NCBI RefSeq assembly: GCF_000943545.1
Contig: NZ_JTHP01000026.1
Span: forward strand, 1 to 64,000
From: Paenibacillus terrae
Lineage (GTDB): Bacteria > Bacillota > Bacilli > Paenibacillales > Paenibacillaceae
DNA length: 64,000 nt
Direction of reading: 5' to 3'
Shown here: positions 15,857 through 25,480 of the stretch, piece after piece
How the letters are laid out: every line of letters begins with the position of its first letter
How positions within the stretch are numbered: the stretch's first letter is position 1
Translations under genes and position numbers: made by a program
Notes under the pieces: generated by a model
Databases searched by the model: none
What the model was told of the DNA's origin: nothing
What the model saw: only the letters and a program-made list of their open reading frames with translations

Positions 15857-17683
15857 ATGGGAGGCCGTGGTCGTCAAAAGTTTACCGGGATTCCTACAAT
15901 TCGTGGGAAATTTATCGTACTGACACTGGTGCTCACGGTCATTCCGATGGTGGTGCTGACCTTTACCTTTTACCGAATCGCGGCCCATTCACTTGGTGAG
16001 AAGTCGGAAACGCTGGCTATGCAGTCCCGGCAAATGAGTGAAAATTACGTCAATGCGACGCTTTCCGATTTGAACGATTTGACCAATGCCATTCTCGGCA
16101 ATCCCGATGTGCAGGCCACCCTGGAGAACAAGCCGGAAGACGATTATGAATACTTACGGAACGATGAAACGCTCAGCATGGTCGTTCGGGCGCAAACCCA
16201 GACCAAGCCGTATATCACGTCCTTCCTCATGTATGCCGCCAATGGCGGGTCCAAGCATTCACTGTATCAAGGGAATGTTTCGGTCCGCTTTGGCGGCCTT
16301 CCTACATTAGAGGAAGCACGTGTTTACTATCATCGACTGCTCGCCGAGCAGCCCATGATGTGGATGGCCCACTCACCGTTCGAATCAGGACGAGGAATGG
16401 CGAATGATCGACTCTATGTCGGGAAGCTGCTTCGAAAAACGACTGGAGACTATGCACCGCTTGGATTTTTACTGCTGGAAATTGACAAGGCCAGCCTGTT
16501 CCGGGGGCTTGCCTTTCATGAAACGGACGGCAATACCCAAATGTGGGTGCTGGATCAGAAGGGCGAGCCTGTATACCGTTTGCCGGAGCAGGCGGTTGCG
16601 GACAAGTCGCTGCTGCGGCAGATTGCCAAATCCGCTGTGGACAAACCCATGCTTACGAAGGACTGGAGAATATGGAACGGTCGTCAGACCATGATTTCCT
16701 ACGGCCCGTTGAATGAAGGACAATGGACACTGCTGCAAAAAGTCGATCAGTCCGTGCTGTTCGAGGATGCGCGGCAGATTGGTGCCTGGACCATCTGGAC
16801 TTTTTTAATTGCACTGGTGTCGGGCTGGATGCTGTCTTATCGGCTGAGTGACACGATCCGTCGTCCGTTGCTTCAGTTGAGCCGATTAATGGCGGTGGAT
16901 GGAAGCACGAGCGCCACAAGCTCAGCCAAAGGTTCCGAGGGACCTCCCCCTGTTATTTTTAATCCCAAGGATGAGGTGGGGCAGATCGGGGAGCGTTTTC
17001 TTCATATGATGCAAAAAAATCATGAGCTGTACGGGCAGGTCTATGAAGCATTACTGTCGCGCAAGCAGGCAGAGTTTCGTGCGCTTCAGGCACAGATTAA
17101 TCCTCATTTTCTGTACAACACGCTGGAGTCGCTCAAGGGAATGGCGCTGGCAAATGGGCAACGGGATATGGCAGAGGTGATCGGGGCTTTTGGTAAATGC
17201 TTTCGCATCTCGCTAAGCTATGGCCTGGAGCAGATTAGCTTGGGGCAGGAAGTCGAGCATGTGAGCGCCTATGTGAAGGTGCAGCAGTTCAGATTTCGGG
17301 ATTCGTTCGAGTGGATTTGCGAGGTGGAGGAAGATATTTGCGGGTTTTACGTACCCAAGCTTATACTCCAGCCGCTCGTTGAAAATGCCATTTACCACGG
17401 CTTAAAAGGGCGTACCGACCGTGGCTACATCATGTTGTCCGGTACAAAGGAAGGCGATGCGCTGCGATTAACGGTCAGTGACGATGGAGGCGGTATCGGA
17501 GCCGAGCGGCTGGACGATATTCGGAAGTCGCTGGATGCCGGGCGGGAAAGTGCCATTGGCTTTGGGCTGCGTAATGTACATGAGCGTCTTCGCCATTATG
17601 GCCCGCAATATGGACTGTCCGTGACGAGCGAGCCGGGAGCATACACCTCGGTTACCTTGCTGGCACCGATTCGAAACGAATAA
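15857..17683 (+). CDS. YesM-type sensor histidine kinase
   Basis: A 608-residue membrane sensor. Two helices (about residues 19-40 and 309-327) bracket a 270-residue extracellular sensing region of the dCache type; HAMP-like residues 328-390 follow. The kinase core has QINPHFLYNTLES with phosphorylation site His417, the hallmark of the YesM/LytS group, then a HATPase domain with ENAIYHGLKGR and DDGGGIG. GGGAGG precedes the ATG, 14 bases after melA. With the response regulator starting 17 bases later it should sense a sugar or glycopeptide and switch on the adjoining CUT1 importer, as such pairs do in Paenibacillus. Confidence 0.9.
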   Translation: MGGRGRQKFTGIPTIRGKFIVLTLVLTVIPMVVLTFTFYRIAAHSLGEKSETLAMQSRQMSENYVNATLSDLNDLTNAILGNPDVQATLENKPEDDYEYLRNDETLSMVVRAQTQTKPYITSFLMYAANGGSKHSLYQGNVSVRFGGLPTLEEARVYYHRLLAEQPMMWMAHSPFESGRGMANDRLYVGKLLRKTTGDYAPLGFLLLEIDKASLFRGLAFHETDGNTQMWVLDQKGEPVYRLPEQAVADKSLLRQIAKSAVDKPMLTKDWRIWNGRQTMISYGPLNEGQWTLLQKVDQSVLFEDARQIGAWTIWTFLIALVSGWMLSYRLSDTIRRPLLQLSRLMAVDGSTSATSSAKGSEGPPPVIFNPKDEVGQIGERFLHMMQKNHELYGQVYEALLSRKQAEFRALQAQINPHFLYNTLESLKGMALANGQRDMAEVIGAFGKCFRISLSYGLEQISLGQEVEHVSAYVKVQQFRFRDSFEWICEVEEDICGFYVPKLILQPLVENAIYHGLKGRTDRGYIMLSGTKEGDALRLTVSDDGGGIGAERLDDIRKSLDAGRESAIGFGLRNVHERLRHYGPQYGLSVTSEPGAYTSVTLLAPIRNE

Positions 17684-17700
17684 GGAAGGGAGAGGATGGC

Positions 17701-19293
17701 ATGTACCGGCTGCTGATTGTGGACGACGAATATCATATTCGGGAAGGACTGAAGCTGATGGTGGCGGAAAGCGGCCTGCCTGTGGAAGTCAGTGATGTGG
17801 CGGGTGACGGCGAAACGGCATTACGTTTGTATGCGGAGCGGCGACCGGACATAATTTTACTGGATATTAATTTGCCGGATATGAGCGGACTGGACATTGC
17901 AAAAATCATTCGGGAAAAGGATCAGCGTACACCTTTGCTATTCCTGACCGGGTACGAATCTGTGACGTACATTCGTCAGGCGGTTTCGCTTCAAGCGGTC
18001 GATTATTTGCTCAAGCCTGTGACCAGCGGGGATTTTGAAGCGGCCCTGCGGCGGGCCGAAGACCGTATTGTGCAGTTGAGAAGAAGCGAGGAGGAAGTCA
18101 TTCACCGTCATCGTTCGTCGGAGCCGCTGTACAGGGAGCATTTGCTGCTGGATCTGTTACAGCAGCGGCGTCCCGCAGCCGAGGTTATTCGGGAGATGGA
18201 CGGGCTGGAGCTTTCCGGCGAGACTTCCGGGCCTCCCTATACCGTGCTGTGTTGCGAGCTGGAAGAGCCGCAGCAGCAGGAAGCGGCCGCCACGAGCGAG
18301 CTGCACGGCTGCAAGGAGGGAAGCAGCAATGTATTCGCCGGACTGGCTTGGGAAGCTGCGGCAGCAACCGGGGCGAAGGCACACGGAGCGGCGGTTTCCC
18401 GGGATCGGCGTGTCGTGCTGCTGGCAGCAGCATCTTGCAGGACGACGGAGCGGACAGCACAGCATATCCGGCAGGCGGTACAGGAGCGGCTGAACCGTGC
18501 GGTGTCCATCGGGATTAGCCGGCCTGTAGGGCGGATGGAGCAGCTCCCCGAAGCATATGAGGAAGCTGTGCGGGCGGCAGAACATCGGGGCTGGGTCGGC
18601 TATAGCCAGATCATCCCCTATGAGAGCATTCAGGCGGCCGAGCCGAATAGCAGTCATTTGCTGGAGAAGGAGCTGCTGATGATTACGGAAATTCGGGCCG
18701 GAAATGATGCCGCTGTACATGCGATTTTACAGGAATGGTCGGGACAATTGGCAGGTTTGCCCGTCAAGCAGGTAAAAATGATCGTCACCCAGCTCGTTCT
18801 GTTCGTCATGCGGATCGTCCAAAGCGACGCATCCGTAGGCCAAACGTCCATGCAGGAGCAGGACCCGTTGCTGGAGCTGTCCCGATTGCGGCACGGTCCC
18901 GAGATGATCGACTATGTATCCCGCTATTTTGTGCGGGTGGGTCGCCATGTCCGAGAATCACGCGAGAAGGGCATTCCACGCAAATTCCAGCGGGCCAAGG
19001 AATGGATTCGGGAGCATCTTCAGGAGGATGGCGGGCTGAACCGTCTTGCAGAGTACATGAATATGAGCCCCAAATATTTGAGTGCCCGTTTCAAGCAGGT
19101 TACGGGAGAAAGCTTTGCCGACTATCAGACGCGTGTCCGCTTCGAACGTGCCCGCGAGCTGCTGCTGGACACGAATCGGAAGGTTGCTGAGGTGGCGGAG
19201 CTTGTGGGCTTTGCGGATACGAACTATTTTAGCATTGCCTTCAAAAAGCATACCGGACTGACCCCAACGGAGTTTCGTAAAACATTTTTGTAA
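17701..19293 (+). CDS. YesN-type AraC-family response regulator
   Basis: A 530-residue regulator. The receiver domain (about 1-120) has the acidic pair DDE at 8-10, phospho-acceptor Asp55 in LLDINLPDMSG and Lys in LLKPVTSGDF. A long middle region (130-420, high Ala/Arg/Glu) is followed by a double AraC helix-turn-helix (about 430-530) with RLAEYMNMSPKYLSARFKQ and VAELVGFADTNYFSIAFKKH. It is the partner of the YesM-type kinase immediately upstream and likely activates the transporter and degradation genes that follow. Confidence 0.9.
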   Translation: MYRLLIVDDEYHIREGLKLMVAESGLPVEVSDVAGDGETALRLYAERRPDIILLDINLPDMSGLDIAKIIREKDQRTPLLFLTGYESVTYIRQAVSLQAVDYLLKPVTSGDFEAALRRAEDRIVQLRRSEEEVIHRHRSSEPLYREHLLLDLLQQRRPAAEVIREMDGLELSGETSGPPYTVLCCELEEPQQQEAAATSELHGCKEGSSNVFAGLAWEAAAATGAKAHGAAVSRDRRVVLLAAASCRTTERTAQHIRQAVQERLNRAVSIGISRPVGRMEQLPEAYEEAVRAAEHRGWVGYSQIIPYESIQAAEPNSSHLLEKELLMITEIRAGNDAAVHAILQEWSGQLAGLPVKQVKMIVTQLVLFVMRIVQSDASVGQTSMQEQDPLLELSRLRHGPEMIDYVSRYFVRVGRHVRESREKGIPRKFQRAKEWIREHLQEDGGLNRLAEYMNMSPKYLSARFKQVTGESFADYQTRVRFERARELLLDTNRKVAEVAELVGFADTNYFSIAFKKHTGLTPTEFRKTFL

Positions 19294-19325
19294 ACGCGCT
19301 GTTAAAAAAATCATACCAAAACAAA

Positions 19326-19364
19326 GAGAGTCTGGAGTCGTTGGGTAGTCGGCTCCGGGCTCTC
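19326..19364 (+). promoter_or_regulatory. Intercistronic hairpin between regulator and binding-protein genes
   Basis: GAGAGTCTGGAGTC (19326-19339) can pair along all 14 positions with GGCTCCGGGCTCTC (19351-19364), using three G-U pairs, around an 11-base loop. The preserved pairing through wobble changes points to an RNA structure. There is no T-tract, so it may protect the 3' transporter mRNA or mark a processing point. Confidence 0.5.
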
Positions 19365-19416
19365 GGCGCATAATAGGCTTGTAAGGAGAATCCAGTTCAG
19401 GAAGGGGCCGGTTGAT

Positions 19417-20772
19417 TTGCTGAAACGAAGGTTACGGACATGGATGGCTCTCGTGATGACGGCGATTTTGACAGGGCTGACGGCTTGCAGTGGTAACGCT
19501 GGTGAACCGGTCAACCCTAATGCGGTCGAACTCAAGTTCATGTACTGGGGGAGCAATGACGAGAAGCAGGCAATGGAAAAAATGATCCAAAGCTTTAATG
19601 CATCCCACCCGGATATCCGAGTGAAGGGCGAGCATGTCCCGGGTGATTACACGACGAAGATTAACACGTTAATGGCCGCCAATCAGCTTCCCGATATCGC
19701 CTACCTCGGCGATTCGCTTACTATGAAATGGGCAAGTGAAGGCAGACTCCTGGATTTATCCTCCTATTATGATGAATATCCCGAATTAAAAAACAAGCTT
19801 AAATCCTCTTATCTCTACAGCGAGCCCGGCAAGTCTATCGGCAATTACACCGCCTTGGAAGTGATGCAGTTATTTTACAACAAGGAGCTGTTTGCAGAAG
19901 CAGGCGTACCCGTTCCTCCGGCTGATCCTAAAAAGGCCTGGACATGGGATGAATTTCTGGCAATCGCCAAAAAGCTGACCAAGGATCAGAACGGCAGGCA
20001 TCCCGGTGACAGCAGCTTTGATCCGAAAAATATTGTGCAATACGGCTTTGCCTTCGGCAACGACCGCAGCTCCTGGGGACCGCTTCTGGCGAGCAACGGC
20101 GGAGCTTTGACCGACCAAACGGGCAAGAAGTACACACTGAATAGCCCCGAGTCGGTGGAGGTATTTCAGAAGCTACAGGATCTGGTTTTCAAAGAGCATG
20201 TATCTCCCGATTTGATCCAGCAGCAGGACATGCCATCCAATACGATCCGGCTTCAGACGAAAAAGGTTGCCATGGTGGTGGACGGAACCTGGTCGCTGCT
20301 CGATTTTTCGAACAACAAGCAGCTGCAATGGAGTATCGGCGTTCTGCCGAAGCTTAAAGAACCCAAAACGATGATCGTTGCGGGAGCCACTGTTATTTTC
20401 CAGAGCACCAAGCATCCGAAGGAAGCACTCGAATTTTATTTGTATCATAACAATCCGGAAAAGGTGGACTTGTTCAAATCCGGTCTGTGGATGCCTATCG
20501 AGGAAAAATATTATACCGATAAGCAAGCCATCCAATCATGGACAAATAATGCTGCACATCCGCCGGAATTTCAGCAGGCAGGCATCGAGTATGCCAGAGA
20601 TTATGCGATCAAGCCGTCCACCTCTACCCTTCGCAATTGGCCTGATATCGGTTCCAAGCTGACCCCGGGGCTGGACCTGATCTGGACGAATAAAAAGACG
20701 CCGCAGCAGGCATTGGATGAACTGGAGCCTATTATTCAGCCGCTGCTCCAGGGAGTATATCCGGATGAATAA
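19417..20772 (+). CDS. CUT1 sugar ABC transporter substrate-binding lipoprotein
   Basis: A 451-residue SBP_bac_1 protein starting at TTG with GGAAGGGG upstream. The lipoprotein signal ends LTAC with Cys24. The mature part opens VELKFMYWGSNDEKQAMEKM and carries FNASHPDIRVKGEHVPGDYT and the ligand-cleft stretch PDIAYLGDSLTMKWASEGR, typical of oligosaccharide binding proteins. The two CUT1 permeases follow directly. No ATPase gene is present, as is normal for CUT1 systems that share one MsmX-type ATPase. In this locus the ligand could be an arabino-oligosaccharide or glycopeptide, which is inference. Confidence 0.9.
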   Translation: MLKRRLRTWMALVMTAILTGLTACSGNAGEPVNPNAVELKFMYWGSNDEKQAMEKMIQSFNASHPDIRVKGEHVPGDYTTKINTLMAANQLPDIAYLGDSLTMKWASEGRLLDLSSYYDEYPELKNKLKSSYLYSEPGKSIGNYTALEVMQLFYNKELFAEAGVPVPPADPKKAWTWDEFLAIAKKLTKDQNGRHPGDSSFDPKNIVQYGFAFGNDRSSWGPLLASNGGALTDQTGKKYTLNSPESVEVFQKLQDLVFKEHVSPDLIQQQDMPSNTIRLQTKKVAMVVDGTWSLLDFSNNKQLQWSIGVLPKLKEPKTMIVAGATVIFQSTKHPKEALEFYLYHNNPEKVDLFKSGLWMPIEEKYYTDKQAIQSWTNNAAHPPEFQQAGIEYARDYAIKPSTSTLRNWPDIGSKLTPGLDLIWTNKKTPQQALDELEPIIQPLLQGVYPDE

Positions 20773-20805
20773 ATCGGCAGCACAGCTGCGAAAGGAGATT
20801 GGCCC

Positions 20806-21711
20806 ATGAAGCGGCAGCAATCAGGAATGATGCGCATGGAGCGTAACTGGGGTCTGTTGTTCGCGCTTCCTGCCATTCTGGGACTACTCATATTTACGAT
20901 TGGCCCAATCGCTGCCTCATTCGTATTCAGCCTGACCGACTGGACCATTGGCGGACAGATGACCTTTATTGGCCTGGATAATTACCGGACGATTCTGACG
21001 GAGGACACTACCTTTTCCCAATCCATGTTCGTGACCACATATTACGCGCTGGGCAGCGTGCCTCTCGGGTTGGTGGCGGCGTTTATCATTGCGCTGCTAT
21101 TAAATCAAAAGGTGAAGGGTTTATCGGTGTTCCGCACGATTTATTATTTACCTACCATTGTGCCGAGTATTGCCAACACGATGCTGTGGCTGTGGATGTT
21201 CAACCCGGATTTTGGTCTGTTGAATTCGCTGCTGGAGAGTGTTGGACTGCCGGGGAGCAAATGGATTTATGACGAGAGCACTGCGATACCCTCACTGATT
21301 ATGATGAGCACCTGGGGTATCGGGAACACGGTCATTATCTTTTTGGCAGGGCTTCAGTCCGTTCCCACCCATCTGTATGAAGCGGCTGAGGTGGACGGCG
21401 GCCATATGTGGCACAAATTTTTTCATATTACGATTCCTTCGATGACACCGACCATTTTCTTCAATTTGGTCATGTCTTTGATCAGTACCTTTCAGGCATT
21501 TAATCAGGCGTATGTCATGACGAACGGGGGGCCTAACAATTCGACCCTGTTCTATGTATTCTACTTGTGGCGCACGGCCTTTACGGAGACCAAAATCGGC
21601 TATGCGTCGGCGCTGGCCTGGATCTTATTTTTCGTCATTATGGTGCTGACCGTCCTGATTTTCTCCACGTCCAAAAAGTGGGTTCACTATGAAGGGGGGG
21701 AACGTTCATGA
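20806..21711 (+). CDS. CUT1 sugar ABC transporter permease (MalF/UgpA type)
   Basis: A 301-residue permease with six membrane helices. The EAA loop reads EAAEVDGGHMWHKFFHITIP at about residues 190-210, and NGGPNNSTLFYVFYLWR near 245 is the usual UgpA-type motif. AAAGGAG lies eight bases before the ATG. Its last four bases overlap the start of the second permease (ATGA), so the pair is translationally coupled. Confidence 0.92.
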   Translation: MKRQQSGMMRMERNWGLLFALPAILGLLIFTIGPIAASFVFSLTDWTIGGQMTFIGLDNYRTILTEDTTFSQSMFVTTYYALGSVPLGLVAAFIIALLLNQKVKGLSVFRTIYYLPTIVPSIANTMLWLWMFNPDFGLLNSLLESVGLPGSKWIYDESTAIPSLIMMSTWGIGNTVIIFLAGLQSVPTHLYEAAEVDGGHMWHKFFHITIPSMTPTIFFNLVMSLISTFQAFNQAYVMTNGGPNNSTLFYVFYLWRTAFTETKIGYASALAWILFFVIMVLTVLIFSTSKKWVHYEGGERS

Positions 21712-22634
21712 ATCAAGTCGCTTCTTCTGTCAACAATTCACCAACACCGAAACAACCGCATCCACAGCCTGAACGCTCCCGTAGTCCCGCCACCACCACC
21801 CGAGCCAAGCCGCTCAAAATCAGTCGTGTTCTGCTATATGTCGTTTTAATCATGGGCAGTATCTTGATGCTGTTGCCATTTGTATGGCTCATTCGCAGTT
21901 CTCTGATGGGCACATCACAAATTTTCGTGTTCCCGCCAGAGTGGATACCGTCTCCTTTTCAATGGAGCAATTACCCGGAAGCGCTGACTTCTGTACCGTT
22001 CGGCAGGTATTTTATGAATACGTTCATGATTGAGGTATGTGTGCTGGCAGGAGTGATGATGACCTCAATTGTATCGGCGTTTACCTTTGCCCGCCTGCGC
22101 TGGCCCGGACGTAATCTGATTTTTTCACTGCTGATCGGTTCGATGATGCTGCCTTACGCAGTGACGCTGATTCCAACCTTCGTTATGTGGCGTGAGCTGG
22201 GTGGGCTGAATACATTCCTGCCGCTGATTGTTCCCGCATGGTTCGGTGGAGGGGCGTTTAACATCTTTTTGATGCGACAATTCATGCTGACCATTCCACG
22301 TGATCTGGACGAAGCGGCATATATGGACGGGGGCACACCTCTGACCGTACTATGGCGCGTCATTATTCCATTGTCTTCGCCCGCGTTGATTGTGATCGGG
22401 ATATTTACTTTTATTGATGTGTGGAATGACTTTTTAGGCCCGATTATTTATTTGAGCGATGAAAAGCATTTTACGCTGGCGCTGGGCTTGGCGACTTTCC
22501 GGGGGCTGAACAACACAAATTGGCCTTATCTGATGGCGGCTTCCAGCACGATTTTGGCTCCCATTGTCCTGATTTTCTTTATCGGACAACGCTATTTTAT
22601 TGAGGGCATCACATTGACAGGCATCAAAGGCTAG
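21708..22634 (+). CDS. CUT1 sugar ABC transporter permease (MalG/UgpE type)
   Basis: A 308-residue permease with a Pro/Ser-rich N-terminal extension (residues 1-38) before the first helix. The EAA loop is EAAYMDGGTPLTVLWRVIIP near residues 203-222, followed by WNDFLGPIIYL and the C-terminal FIEGITLTGIKG, all typical of MalG-type proteins. It overlaps the upstream permease by four bases. The next gene, an X-Pro peptidase, starts 38 bases later, which ties the importer to peptide breakdown. Confidence 0.92.
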   Translation: MNQVASSVNNSPTPKQPHPQPERSRSPATTTRAKPLKISRVLLYVVLIMGSILMLLPFVWLIRSSLMGTSQIFVFPPEWIPSPFQWSNYPEALTSVPFGRYFMNTFMIEVCVLAGVMMTSIVSAFTFARLRWPGRNLIFSLLIGSMMLPYAVTLIPTFVMWRELGGLNTFLPLIVPAWFGGGAFNIFLMRQFMLTIPRDLDEAAYMDGGTPLTVLWRVIIPLSSPALIVIGIFTFIDVWNDFLGPIIYLSDEKHFTLALGLATFRGLNNTNWPYLMAASSTILAPIVLIFFIGQRYFIEGITLTGIKG

Positions 22635-22672
22635 AAGGAATTGAAACTACAATTCAGGAGGCGGCTGTAGCT

Positions 22673-23779
22673 TTGGAAAAGCAAATCGGTTCGGCAAAGT
22701 GGGTACAGGGTGTTCCGGGCAGATTGGCCCGATTGCGGTCGGAGTTTTCGGCGCTGGGTATAGATGCGCTGCTCATTACACACGGACCCAATCGGCGCTA
22801 TATGTCGGGGTTTACAGGCTCGGCAGGGATCGTGCTTATTACGGAGGAAGATGCTTTTCTGGTGACGGATTTCCGTTACATGATGCAGGCAACGGATCAG
22901 GCACCGGAATATTCGGTCATTCGGCATGAGGCACAAATTTTCCAGACGGTGGCTGATCTGATAGACAAATTGGGGGTTCACAGGCTGGGGTTGGAGAGCC
23001 GTCATCTCTCACTTCAGCAATCGAATCAGCTTTCAGCCGTGCTGGGTTCGCTGGAATATGTGCAAACAGAGGATGTGATTGAACGGCTACGCGATGTGAA
23101 GGACGATGAGGAAATTCGCACGATCAGCGAAGCGGCGCGTATCACCGATGCCGCTTTTGCGGAGGTGCTGAATTACATTCAGCCAGGGGTTACAGAGCGG
23201 CGGATTGCGGCGGAGCTGGAATATCGGCTGCGGCTGGCTGGCGCGGAATCGGGTGGTTTTGCATTTATTGTCGCTTCGGGTGAGCGTTCAGCGCTGCCGC
23301 ACGGACTGGCCAGTGACAAGGAAATTGGTCAGAACGAGTTCGTCACGATGGATTTTGGCGCAAATGTGCGCGGCTATTTGTCCGATATCACGCGTACGGT
23401 TTTCGTCGGCAAACCGTCAGAACGTCATGAGGAACTGTATGCCATTGTGCTGGAAGCGAACATGAAGACGATTGCAGGACTTCGCCCCGGAATAAGCGGC
23501 AGTGAGGGGGACAGTCTGGGGCGGGATGTGATTGCCTCATACGGCTATGGGGAACATTTTGGTCACGGATTGGGCCACGGTTTTGGTCTGGAAATTCATG
23601 AGCAGGTACGCCTGTCCCGCGAAAGTAAGTCGGTGCTCGTACCGGGCCATGTCATTACCGTGGAACCAGGCATTTATATCCCCGGCTTCGGCGGGGTTCG
23701 TATTGAGGATGATGTGCTGATCACAGAAGATGGTGTAAAGGTACTGACCTCTTCGCCAAAAGAGCTGCTTTTATTGTGA
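22673..23779 (+). CDS. M24 X-Pro peptidase (aminopeptidase P / prolidase-like)
   Basis: A 368-residue cytosolic metallopeptidase that would cleave bonds next to proline or hydroxyproline. The N-terminal creatinase-like domain (1-135) is followed by the pita-bread domain with all five metal ligands: Asp227 and Asp238 (MDFGANVRGYLSDITRT), His302 (HGLGHGFGLEIHE), Glu331 (VEPGIY) and Glu345 (VRIEDD). The start is TTG, with AGGAGG 11 bases upstream. Size and motifs fit the YqhT/PepQ group; dipeptidase and aminopeptidase action cannot be told apart here. It is placed inside a sugar-importer and hydroxyproline catabolic locus. The stop overlaps the first base of a family-2 repeat. Confidence 0.88.
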   Translation: MEKQIGSAKWVQGVPGRLARLRSEFSALGIDALLITHGPNRRYMSGFTGSAGIVLITEEDAFLVTDFRYMMQATDQAPEYSVIRHEAQIFQTVADLIDKLGVHRLGLESRHLSLQQSNQLSAVLGSLEYVQTEDVIERLRDVKDDEEIRTISEAARITDAAFAEVLNYIQPGVTERRIAAELEYRLRLAGAESGGFAFIVASGERSALPHGLASDKEIGQNEFVTMDFGANVRGYLSDITRTVFVGKPSERHEELYAIVLEANMKTIAGLRPGISGSEGDSLGRDVIASYGYGEHFGHGLGHGFGLEIHEQVRLSRESKSVLVPGHVITVEPGIYIPGFGGVRIEDDVLITEDGVKVLTSSPKELLLL

Positions 23780-23897
23780 GCATTTTGCATACATCCCAAG
23801 AGCGTTTTCAAATCAGCAATATTATATTGATCGAAACGGTTTAGTTCGTCTATATATTGTACTTTCGAGCGTTGGGAATCAAATGATGCAAAATGCT
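23779..23897. repeat. MITE-like palindromic repeat, family 2, copy 1
   Basis: Perfect 12-base terminal inverted repeats AGCATTTTGCAT (23779-23790) and ATGCAAAATGCT (23886-23897) enclose about 95 bases that are themselves partly palindromic (TCCCAA near 23794 against TTGGGA near 23874) with core ATCGAAACGGTTTAGTTCG. The first base of the element is the last base of the peptidase stop codon TGA. A second copy is at 27818-27933 and a diverged partial copy at 43235-43300. Confidence 0.75.
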
Positions 23898-23948
23898 GTA
23901 AGAACATGTCTGTCTGCCAGTCATCCAAAAACGATATGGAGGGATCGC

Positions 23949-25472
23949 ATGAACATGCAAAAAAGACGCACGAAAATATGGCTGACCGCGCTAGCGGCTT
24001 CTCTCATCGTTGTTTTGACCCCAGCCATTCCGGGTCAACAGGCTTATGCCGAGGCGGAATCGGATGCAAAAGTCATCGACATCTTTAGCCGGACGGTGAA
24101 CGATTACGGTATAGACCTGGTCGATTGGCAAGGATATCTTGCGAACCCGTATGTGAAGCTAAAAGTAAAGCCGCCTGCGGACGCCGCTTTTCCAGTGACG
24201 GTTACGCTGAATGCGCAGGGCACGTCCCGGCTGATGATGGATTTGCCAAGTACGTTGTCGGCCCAAGGCGCAAGCAAGACCTTAACCTTTAACAACGCGC
24301 AGGAGGAAAAAGAATTCCGACTAGCCATCCATCCCGACCGGATCGGAGGAAACGGCGAAATAGAGCATTATACGCTCTCTATGTCCATTGCCGGACATGA
24401 TGGGCAGACGAAGGTCCAGTCCATTCCGATTCGGGTGTTGGATCAGGACGACAATGAAGAGCCAAAAGTACCCATACATTTTGACTACCGCTTCGATACG
24501 ATTATGCCCTATTTCAAAGATGCTTCTACCAGAAAAGCCGCAGAGCTGGCGGTGAAGGACTGGTTCTATTACTTTGATCTGGATTCCTTCGACGAGGTTC
24601 CTGCCAATGCGGAGGTAAACCATCTGCCGGGAGACGACTGGCAAAATGAAATACAGGTGACGAATGATAAGCCCTATAAGGGCATGTGGGTGTTTATGAG
24701 AGGTCTGAATGGACCTTATTCTACAGGCTTTCCAGCCGATAACGGCAATTATCATACACGCAATGGTGTGACTGTGCCGGGGAACTTAAACCGTTCCTAC
24801 AGTCTGATTCTGGATTTTTATGATGATGCAATTCCATTCACATCGGTGGACGATGAAGAATGGTATCAATCCGATCTCTCCAAGGTAACTGATGTGCATG
24901 GGTTGATCATGCATGAATTTGGTCATGCGATTGTGTTCAGCGACACGTTCCCGGGCGTCAAAGCACTGAAGGAAGCGGCAGGAATTGACCCGGACATTAT
25001 GGCCTATCAACACAGAGCGGCCGCGTTGGACGACAGCTATCATCTCTCTGGGGAGCTTGCGGAGGTTGACAGACTGAGCGGACAAAACGGTGGCTGGCGG
25101 CATATGTTCCCGACCCGGCGCTGGATGAACACGAAGCTTTCGCTGCTGGTAGCGGAAAAGGCAGGCTGGCCGCTGCGTAAGAATCTGACTCCTTTCATTG
25201 CGCCGGAAATCATTACGAAGGAACTGCCTGAACCCGCCAAAGGAAAGGCGTACACGGCCAAGCTGGAGGCAAAAGGAGGCGTACCGTTTTACGACTGGAC
25301 TGTGACAGGCGGTGAACTGCCCGCAGGCTTGAAGTTGGATCGCTTCACAGGAACGATCAGCGGGACAGCAGACAGCGGAGCAGAGAAGAAGACATATACG
25401 TTCACCGTACAGCTACGGGATTATGACGAGCTGAGCAAGCCTGTGACCCAAAGCTTTACGCTCAAGCTGTAA
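23949..25472 (+). CDS. Secreted HExxH zinc metalloprotease with Ig-like domains
   Basis: A 507-residue exported protein; the start at 23949 is chosen because GGAGGG precedes it, while an earlier in-frame ATG lies inside the repeat. The signal peptide ends near AYAEA (about residue 35). An Ig-like region (about 40-170) leads to the catalytic part containing HEFGHAIVFSD: His322, Glu323 and His326 form HExxH, and Asp332 sits where metzincins have their third zinc ligand (His or Asp), although the usual Gly is Val. A C-terminal putative Ig module (about 420-507, PAGLKLDRFTGTISGTA) may bind substrate. I do not recognise a named peptidase family. Neighbours suggest action on Pro/Hyp-rich glycoproteins. 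Confidence 0.7.
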   Translation: MNMQKRRTKIWLTALAASLIVVLTPAIPGQQAYAEAESDAKVIDIFSRTVNDYGIDLVDWQGYLANPYVKLKVKPPADAAFPVTVTLNAQGTSRLMMDLPSTLSAQGASKTLTFNNAQEEKEFRLAIHPDRIGGNGEIEHYTLSMSIAGHDGQTKVQSIPIRVLDQDDNEEPKVPIHFDYRFDTIMPYFKDASTRKAAELAVKDWFYYFDLDSFDEVPANAEVNHLPGDDWQNEIQVTNDKPYKGMWVFMRGLNGPYSTGFPADNGNYHTRNGVTVPGNLNRSYSLILDFYDDAIPFTSVDDEEWYQSDLSKVTDVHGLIMHEFGHAIVFSDTFPGVKALKEAAGIDPDIMAYQHRAAALDDSYHLSGELAEVDRLSGQNGGWRHMFPTRRWMNTKLSLLVAEKAGWPLRKNLTPFIAPEIITKELPEPAKGKAYTAKLEAKGGVPFYDWTVTGGELPAGLKLDRFTGTISGTADSGAEKKTYTFTVQLRDYDELSKPVTQSFTLKL

Positions 25473-25480
25473 CTGAAAAT

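Noticed and set aside
18249..18518. Several long alternative frames in the GC-rich middle of the YesN-type regulator gene
   Set aside because: High GC leaves few stops in all frames; only the regulator frame shows domains and a ribosome site.
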